64,000 nt of DNA, from the NCBI GenBank assembly GCA_009733775.1, contig WOGZ01000160.1, forward strand, positions 1-64,000, in the 5' to 3' direction. Of the stretch, positions 58,348 through 64,000 are shown in pieces. The notes under the pieces are model-generated. The model did not search any database, had not been told where the DNA came from, and worked only from the letters and a program-made list of their open reading frames with translations. Positions within the stretch are counted from its first letter, which is position 1. Every line of letters begins with the position of its first letter. The DNA is from Alectoria sarmentosa (Eukaryota > Ascomycota > Lecanoromycetes > Lecanorales > Parmeliaceae). The translations under genes were made by a program, and so were the position numbers.

Positions 58348-58382
58348 CGAAGTCGGCAATGTCTTCTGACACCGACCCTCGG
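58348..58382 (-). repeat. Right terminal inverted repeat, 35 bp
   Basis: Reverse complement of 56869-56903 apart from one base. It marks the right end of the transposon relic. Confidence 0.95.
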
Positions 58383-58494
58383 CCGTGAGTTCGGAGCGAA
58401 GGCGGTCTTCCAGCTGCCTTTGTTTCAATTTGCACGGCTCGGTCCCTTGCTTTTTTTCAAAGCTTTCGCGTTCACAGCGTCTGTCTTTCTCTCT

Positions 58495-58525
<31 letters not shown>

Positions 58526-58675
58526 GGGGGGCACAGACTTTCCACCCAAACTCTCGGCCTACCATACTTTCCAAACGAAGACCCACCTTCAGACTGTCCG
58601 TCGCTCGCTAGACCTCGGCTCGAACTCTGTTGTCTGGCCCTTTCTTTCATGGTGGCCCGGGTTTTTCTGGCGTGC
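58383..58675. other. Region between the transposon and the zinc-finger gene, with a long poly-T tract
   Basis: A run of about 27 T lies at roughly 58499-58525, preceded by CT dinucleotides. On the minus strand this is a poly-A tract about 150 bases after the stop of the zinc-finger gene. That could mark retroposed sequence, but no other evidence supports this. Confidence 0.6.
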
Positions 58676-59446
58676 TCAGCATCGCCCGTCGTTGCTACTA
58701 CTACACCTGGCTGCGGTGAATTTTTGCATCGTCTCGCCGAGTTCCTGGTCGGCTCCATTATTCGCCTTGCTGACGTATGTTTTCGTACAACCTTCTTCTT
58801 CAGTCAGGGGACATGGGTATCGCATATGTCTGTGCTTCGTGTCCGCATGTCTCTTCGCAAGTTCCGCTGAGACGTATGTTTTCGTACAACCTTCTTCTTC
58901 AACCAGGGGACATGGATATCGCATATCTCTATGTATCGTGTTCGCATGTTGCTTCGCAAAGATTTTTGTGTCAAACATTTGTGTACAACTTTTTTCTTCA
59001 GCTAAAGGACATGGGTATCGTATATTTTCATATATCACTTTCGCATGATCTTTTGCAACATGTTTTTTAATGAACGTTTTTCCACAACCTTTTTCTTTAG
59101 TCAGGGGACATGGGTATCGCACATTTTTATGTTCCGACTTGATATGATCCTGCGCCTTTCGAACGTCGAGATAAATCGATGCACAATGACACTCTTTTGC
59201 AAGTGGGCAACGAAACTTCTTCCCCGCGTGGTCAGATTTCAAGTGTTTCTTGACTTGTGCCTGGAAGCGAAACGTTGTCGAACATTCGCACTCCGTGGCT
59301 AAAGCGCACAGGAAATCCCCATTCTTCACCTTGTGAAAAGGAGATACATCGTGGTCCAAGATGGCATGAGCGGAGGCATCATGCTGAGTCTCGAACATTG
59401 CCTCGCAGTCAAAGAAGGACCAAGCCGGGGTGCCGTCTGCGAACAT
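58676..59446 (-). CDS. Tandem C2H2 zinc-finger protein with 33-residue modules
   Basis: 256 aa from the ATG at 59446. After about 40 residues come repeated modules of 33 residues, each built on (Y/F)(P/R)CPLxxExxC, then about 11 residues, then H-x3-4-H: FLCALATECEC, FRCPLAKECHC, YPCPLTKEKGC, YPCPLAEEKSC, YPCPLVEEEGC and YPCPLTEEEGC. The third YPCPL-type module context loses its last His, and the final one is truncated and merges into a different tail (KANNGADQELGETMQK). The last modules are nearly identical at DNA level, which points to recent unit duplication. It could bind DNA or RNA. An upstream 5' exon at 59446-59690 (MSIAIISKMLHSKHEV) is possible but unresolved. It lies in a transposon-rich region. 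Confidence 0.6.
   Translation of the reverse strand: MFADGTPAWSFFDCEAMFETQHDASAHAILDHDVSPFHKVKNGDFLCALATECECSTTFRFQAQVKKHLKSDHAGKKFRCPLAKECHCASIYLDVRKAQDHIKSEHKNVRYPCPLTKEKGCGKTFIKKHVAKDHAKVIYENIRYPCPLAEEKSCTQMFDTKIFAKQHANTIHRDMRYPCPLVEEEGCTKTYVSAELAKRHADTKHRHMRYPCPLTEEEGCTKTYVSKANNGADQELGETMQKFTAARCSSSNDGRC
58780..59210. repeat. 99-bp tandem repeat within the zinc-finger gene
   Basis: On the plus strand the segment GGACATGGGTATCG recurs with its GGAC at 58809, 58908, 59007 and 59106, exactly 99 bases apart. A more diverged unit follows near 59205. Confidence 0.95.
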
Positions 59447-59449
59447 CAC

Positions 59450-61436
59450 TCGGTTGGGCCCAACAGCACCACAAGCTCGAGAGCAACCATGAAAGCATCA
59501 AAGGCGAACTGGACGAAAGCGCACCATTGTCGATCTGGGAGATCTCCGGATCTCCCAAGCAAAAAGGAAGGGGCTTCGTCTTTGTTGGTTGAGCAGTGCT
59601 GGGAATGGGTAACCTCGTGCTTCGAGTGGAGCATCTTCGATATGATGGCAATGCTCATTGGAAACGTAGTGGTATGAATATTAAAAGGGAACCGGTACTT
59701 CAGCCATCCTTTACTTCTCTTCGGTCGTGACAATTGCTTCTCCACTCCAGCTTTGAGCAAGACCGTGACGCGGAGGACCAGAGCCTTCGTCGAAGTTTGG
59801 TTCGCATATCTCTGGACCATGACATCGATGAGCGGACGAATCACGCACGGGTGAACTATTGCAGCGTGGGGCCCATTATCGGCGAGAGATTCCCTGGGCG
59901 AATGAGTTGATCAGCAAGGGCCTTTGGACGGTGTTCCAAGCCAAGGGCAGTCGATTGTTATCGACTGGTAGATCGTCTCTGTTCGGAAGACTGGAGGGTT
60001 GTGTGATTGGGGACTGGGTTCTTGGTGAACCCTCTATTTCGGAACTTGAAAAAACGGACCCGGTTTAGTTCACCGGTGATATGGTATGGAAGACATTGAT
60101 ATTGGTCCTAGTTACGATTGACCCATCTGGACCTGACTCGCTCCCTCTTGCTCGAACATCTCTTGGAAAATTCATCCACCCCTTGCGTCTTCTTAATCCA
60201 CTAATCAACGTCTCCGAGCGGCTTGGAGCGTTTGTCAATCGCTTCGCCATATGCTCCAGGATCTGCACAGCCCGTGTTCTTCTTTTATACTCCTGTCAGC
60301 CTCTCATCTCAGCTCGAATGGGAAAGCCGGGTCACCCTCTTACCACTATATTTAATCCTTGTTATAGCTTACTTGGTGGATTTGGTAGGGGTGGATTGGC
60401 TGTTTATCCATCAGAAATCAATTCCAAGTCAATTCCAAATCAATTTCAGAGCCTTTACCAACCTGGACGACACATTTTCTCGGGCAACACGGACCTATTG
60501 ATGTCAGCATCAATTCAGAACTAATCCGAATCTGATATTTGCATCTTTTTCGAAATCTCGATCCCTTTGGCGATTTTATTTTTTGCTGCACTGCCAATTC
60601 ATTCCTAAATCGATTTCAAATTGGTTTTCGAACTTACGTGTCGGGGGTCATAAACTTGTTATGGAGAATTTCGATAGCACGACCCTCGAGACCCTATTGA
60701 TTCAGAATCAATTTCGATCCGATCTCGAAATGATCTTACCTCAAGATGAGTTGCTGCATGCTTCTTCAGGGCCAATGTTCCACTCCACTTCTTGTCATAA
60801 CCCTTTAACCCCTAAACTAATTCAGAACAAGTTTCTCAAATGTTTCAGACAGACTTACGACTGGGCACCAGCCACAAAAGATTTCTCCTGGCTCGATCTA
60901 TTTTTATATCTTAATCAATTCAAGATCAATTCAGAATCAATTTTGCAATTATACCGCGGACTGGACGTTGCGAGGTTTGTTCTCGTTTAAGTCAGACCAT
61001 TTTAACCACCCACCGCTAGTGAATGGCATAGTGACGAGTTACAAATTGGTTGGAAATTGGTTTGACAAAATAAAGAATTGATTGATTGTATTGTCATGGC
61101 CACTGTTTTCAATTTCGTGCTGAACGCCAGTGCTGTTCAATGTTTCTGTCCTTTACGTGCCGCTGAAGCTCAACCATATGACCTTGCAGCTGGTCGAACC
61201 GTTGCTCCCAATCTCGCTCTTCATCCCGTAAGTCTTGGACAGTCGGACTATCGTCATCCGGCTCGCTCGGCGCTACGGAACGTCGTGTCAGGACATATAT
61301 ACTTGGCTCGGTGCTTTCTCAGGGGGTCGGTTTGCGTCTTTCTGGGTCGGTTGCGTGGGATTGGTTGGGCGTGAAAGGCTTTGGGTTTCGAAGGGGTCTG
61401 GAGGGAGGGTGACTGTGTTGCTGGTGATATTCAACA
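59450..61436. other. Accessory region without a supportable gene
   Basis: About 2 kb. Short frames on both strands show no domain. Between about 60400 and 61090 a motif of the form AATTCAGAATCAATTT and close variants recurs irregularly. No inverted terminal repeats or RNA gene recognised. Confidence 0.5.
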
Positions 61437-62195
61437 CTAGGAAAAACTTTGATTCTTCTCGCTTGCGCTTTCTTGAATTCCTCGCACCTTCTCCTTTTCA
61501 TAGTTGAACGTAGTCAGGCTCATGGAAATGACCGACACAGCAGCAGAGCACACTACGATCGCCAGCACACGACCACCATCACTCCAGCACACCAGCACAT
61601 CAAATACATTCAAAGTCTCAGGGGTTAGCGCCCAGCGAGACGTATATACGTCTTGTGAAGACTGCTGGCCGCGTTGGTCGACGAAACCCGCATGGGTTTC
61701 CGGCTCGTGTACCGCCAGCGTCTTGATGGCTGGATGCTTCATCAATGGATCTCGGCAGCCGGAAGATGCCATCTTCGATCCGAGTAGACTGGTCGAGGAG
61801 TTGCAGGCAGGCAGGCGACCTGAATTTCCCTTGTGCGTTCGTGATTTGCAAGTTTGTAATCACTTCGAACACGTCTGGGTTGCCCCGTAGCAATCGTTCC
61901 TGACTGAATCAAGTCCTTTCAAACACAAGATTTTGCTGACGGAGTACTTCCTCATTACTTCGTGATCGAACTTTTTGAAGCCAATATTGTGCTTCAAGTC
62001 AGTGTCTTTTTGGTCCCTGCGTAAGAAGTCTCCTGGTTTTCTCGAGTCCATCGTACAGTTCATGGAATCTTGGCGTAGAGAATATGGTATTTCCGTTCCA
62101 GAAGGGGCTCGTCCAGTGTTCCATGACGTAGTTATTGAATTTTGGTGCCGTTTTCGTGTCTGGCCAAACGAGCACTTCTTGACTTTTCCATTCAA
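61437..62195 (-). pseudogene. Frame-shifted remnant of an unidentified gene
   Basis: Three consecutive minus-strand frames read like one protein broken by two frame changes. 62195-61860 includes NCTMDSRKPGDFLRRDQKD and KILCLKGLDSVRND. 61893-61618 continues with LLRGNPDVFEVITNLQI. 61772-61437 ends with WALTPETLNVFDVLV and a hydrophobic helix (VLAIVVCSAAVSVISMSL). I find no good splice sites at the switches, so indels in a decaying gene are likelier than introns. The style resembles uncharacterised fungal membrane proteins. No family name is given. Confidence 0.45.
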
Positions 62196-62221
62196 GTAAT
62201 GGTAGTACCGTCGATTCCGTC

Positions 62222-63898
62222 TCAGACTTTTTTCTTATGAGCTTCCAAAAACTCGGGATCCTCTTCCGGGATGCAGAGTCGCTTCATGAGCCGTGAGAAG
62301 AGAGATTTTTTGTTATCATGATATGCTGCTCGACCCACGTCGCCATTGACTATCATGAACTTGCATGGCCATTCGCCACTGATGCCCCCGATGCATAAGG
62401 ACATTTTGAAAGTCAACAACCGCCACCGAAGACGTGACCACTTGAAGGGGCCTGCGTCGTACTTGAACGGACGAAGGTCTCCCTGAATCATCCTTGAGGT
62501 CAGACGTCGCTTAAGAGTAGCGGTGGCCTCTTGACGAAAGAAGCATGGATGGTCCCTATCATGATTGCGCTCTGACCGTAATCGTAGTCTGAAGCGCGCA
62601 TGAAATCTGCCCATTCACTTTCTGCTCTGGTACTCTCGGTACTTGAATCTCGCATCAGGACGCGAACACTCAGACTCAACCTCGTGCTCTATCAGCCCGG
62701 TCGTGGAGCTCTGGGGATCTTCCTGGCGGCGCACCGAGTGATCAGAGCTGGTCAGACTGAGCTGAAGGACCTGGGAACGAAGCTGTAATCTGCAATGGGT
62801 GTTCTGATTCCTGCTCTTTCTGGTTTGAACCACGGACGCAATGCGGAATTTTGTGGAAACGATGGACGTTTTCTCAAAGACTGTTGGGAGTGTGGAAGTC
62901 GTGGAGGCCTCCCTATATTCAGCTGCCATCTTCTCCCTTTCCAAGGTGGTCACTTCTTCCTTCACCTCATCCCTTTAAAAAACTTTGACGTGAACCACTA
63001 AGGCTTCATCGAAGTTGGGCTCGCGATACTCTGGACACCGACATTGATGGGCTTCCTCATCGATGACATCCTGGATCAACAGCAAAGGAAGAGATTTGGT
63101 GGGTCGATCGTGGGGGGTGTCGTTGCGGAAGCGCTCAGGCTGCTTTTCTTTTTTGTTTGCTGACATAGGTTTGTTCTCATCGGCTTCGGACAGATCAATC
63201 GGTGCTGTTTTAGATCCATTCATCCCCTTGGCAATTCGAAGTTCAGGCGGGTTGAATTCATCGACAAGCTGAGAGCTCAGAGCCGAATTGGGATGTAGCG
63301 AGGGTTTGGTCGAGGTATGGAGAACGACTTGGCGCGGATAGCTGAGGCTAGATCTAGACAATCTGCGCTGTCTTTTCTGACACTAGATGTGTGAGTTGGG
63401 CCAGTGAGAGAAGACGATGGAGAATTTTCGCTGCTTCACGTTGCACTTCATTCGTCTCCGAGTTGGGAGAGTTTTCAAGCTTGAGCTTCGCTCGAGCTTT
63501 GTCGAGCCTTTTCTGAATTGCAAGCTGCTTTGACAAGGATAGCCGATGTTGGACTGAGCGTCATTGCGCTGCTTTCTCTGACAGCAGATGTGTGGGTTGG
63601 TTACCAGTGAGGAAAGAACAGATACTCGTTCTTGCCTACTTCGCGCTGCCATTCGTTCGACCTGGCTTTGGGAGAAATGTTCAAGCGTGATTCGTGAACT
63701 TCGCTCGAGCTTAACCAAGCTATTTGGGCTGCAAGTTGTGCTGCCCCTCATCTGATCAAGGCCTGAGAGGGCGTGCAAGCCCGTTGAGCTTCGCTCGAGT
63801 TTCGTCAGAAATTTTGGGCAATAGGTTGTGCTACCCTTCCTTCCTTCTCTCTTGGTTCGAAAGGACATCGAGCTTGAGCTTCGCTCGAGCTTTCTCAA
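62222..63898 (-). pseudogene. Long reading frame interrupted by three stop codons
   Basis: A single minus-strand frame of 559 codons contains only three internal stops: TAG at 63385, TAA at 62977 and TGA at 62617. All three can arise from C-to-T or G-to-A changes. Segments read like protein: KSLPLLLIQDVIDEEAHQC, CPEYREPNFDEALVVHVKVF, and at the end KFMIVNGDVGRAAYHDNKK and LCIPEEDPEFLEAHKKKV. The upstream 170 codons overlap the minisatellite, where a different frame (63536-63354, LDKARAKLKLENSPNSE) looks more protein-like, so the true frame there is unsettled. No family recognised. Confidence 0.4.
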
Positions 63899-64000
63899 GT
63901 TCTTCTTGGGCTGAAATTTGTGCTCCAGGCTTGAAAAGGACGTTCAAGCTCATTGAGCTCCGCTCGAGTTTCGTCAATCTTTTGGGGCAACAACTTATGT
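63370..64000. repeat. Minisatellite of about 90 bp with a nested unit of about 200 bp
   Basis: A core GAGCTTCGCTCGAG recurs at 63483, 63696, 63786, 63876 and 63955, that is at intervals of 213, 90, 90 and 79 bases. The segments near 63370-63450 and 63572-63660 are also related (AGATGTGTGxGTTGG, CAGTGAG). In one minus-strand frame the unit encodes a helical 30-residue repeat with KARAKLKLE. The array is cut by the window end. Confidence 0.85.

Larger units (their letters stand above)
56869..58382 (+). mobile_element. RIP-degraded Tc1/mariner-type DNA transposon
   Basis: A 1514-bp element bounded by 35-bp terminal inverted repeats with one mismatch. The interior is extremely AT-rich and full of stops in all frames. 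A recognisable transposase end remains at about 57880-58060 on the plus strand: SLDLNPIKNI matches the SPDLNPIE signature of the DDE transposases of this superfamily, preceded by an FQEDN-like block. TAA or TGA codons stand where Trp is expected next to it, as G-to-A changes would give. This is the pattern of repeat-induced point mutation, so the element is inactive. I do not see a clear TA target duplication at its ends, so the true termini or insertion history may be more complex. Confidence 0.85.

Noticed and set aside
58499..58525. Poly-T tract as the tail of a retroelement
   Set aside because: No reverse transcriptase remnant or target duplication was seen, so it is listed only as part of the intergenic stretch.
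1..64000. tRNA, rRNA or CRISPR features
   Set aside because: I looked for B-box-like GTTCGA contexts, cloverleaf arms and regularly spaced repeats with unique spacers; none was convincing.

Overview
This 64 kb window is nuclear DNA of a filamentous ascomycete (Pezizomycotina). The genes are monocistronic, lie on both strands and are split by short introns (mostly about 45-80 bp) with GTRNGT-type donors, CTRAC-type branch points and YAG acceptors. The products are typical of this group: MrpL40, Kgd4, Med18, Med5, Rtt106, Cia1, Atx1, Gut2, a Zn2Cys6 regulator and a FucP-type transporter. A very AT-rich transposon relic near 57-58 kb looks like the product of repeat-induced point mutation (RIP). 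I lean towards Dothideomycetes from overall gene style, but the sequence alone does not prove the class. Exon joins below were derived by hand from splice signals, reading-frame phase and family similarity. || Layout. 0-6 kb: a GGAT satellite, a mitochondrial ribosomal protein (uL24m) and an SH3-RasGEF. 6-9 kb: no recognisable gene. 9-21 kb: a dense block with Med18, a Cys-rich acidic protein, the small split gene KGD4, an unknown 503-aa protein, lipoate ligase (AIM22), chorismate synthase (ARO2) and Med5. 21-24 kb: one Ser/Arg-rich orphan. 25-40 kb: Rtt106, an MHYT membrane protein, Cia1, Atx1, an SCP2-type thiolase, an aldo-keto reductase and a cation/H+ exchanger-like protein that lacks the usual acidic transport residues. 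40-43 kb: gene-poor and microsatellite-rich. 43-51 kb: mitochondrial glycerol-3-phosphate dehydrogenase (GUT2), then a salicylate-hydroxylase-like monooxygenase divergent from a Zn2Cys6 regulator. 52.6-55.4 kb: one long frame joining a fungal 7-TM rhodopsin-like domain to a complete FucP-type transporter. 55-64 kb: an accessory, repeat-rich tail with a TIR-bounded Tc1/mariner relic, a tandem C2H2 protein built of 99-bp modules, broken coding remnants and a roughly 90-bp minisatellite. || How the genes relate. Several products meet in mitochondrial metabolism: Kgd4 is a 2-oxoglutarate dehydrogenase adaptor, Aim22 belongs to the lipoylation machinery that this complex depends on, Gut2 passes electrons from glycerol-3-phosphate to the respiratory chain, and MrpL40 is in the mitoribosome. 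MHYT protein (proposed copper binder), Cia1 (cytosolic Fe-S assembly) and Atx1 (copper chaperone) are three consecutive metal-linked genes. The monooxygenase and regulator pair looks like a small aromatic-catabolism module. Housekeeping gene order dominates up to 55 kb; after that the window turns into decaying repetitive DNA.
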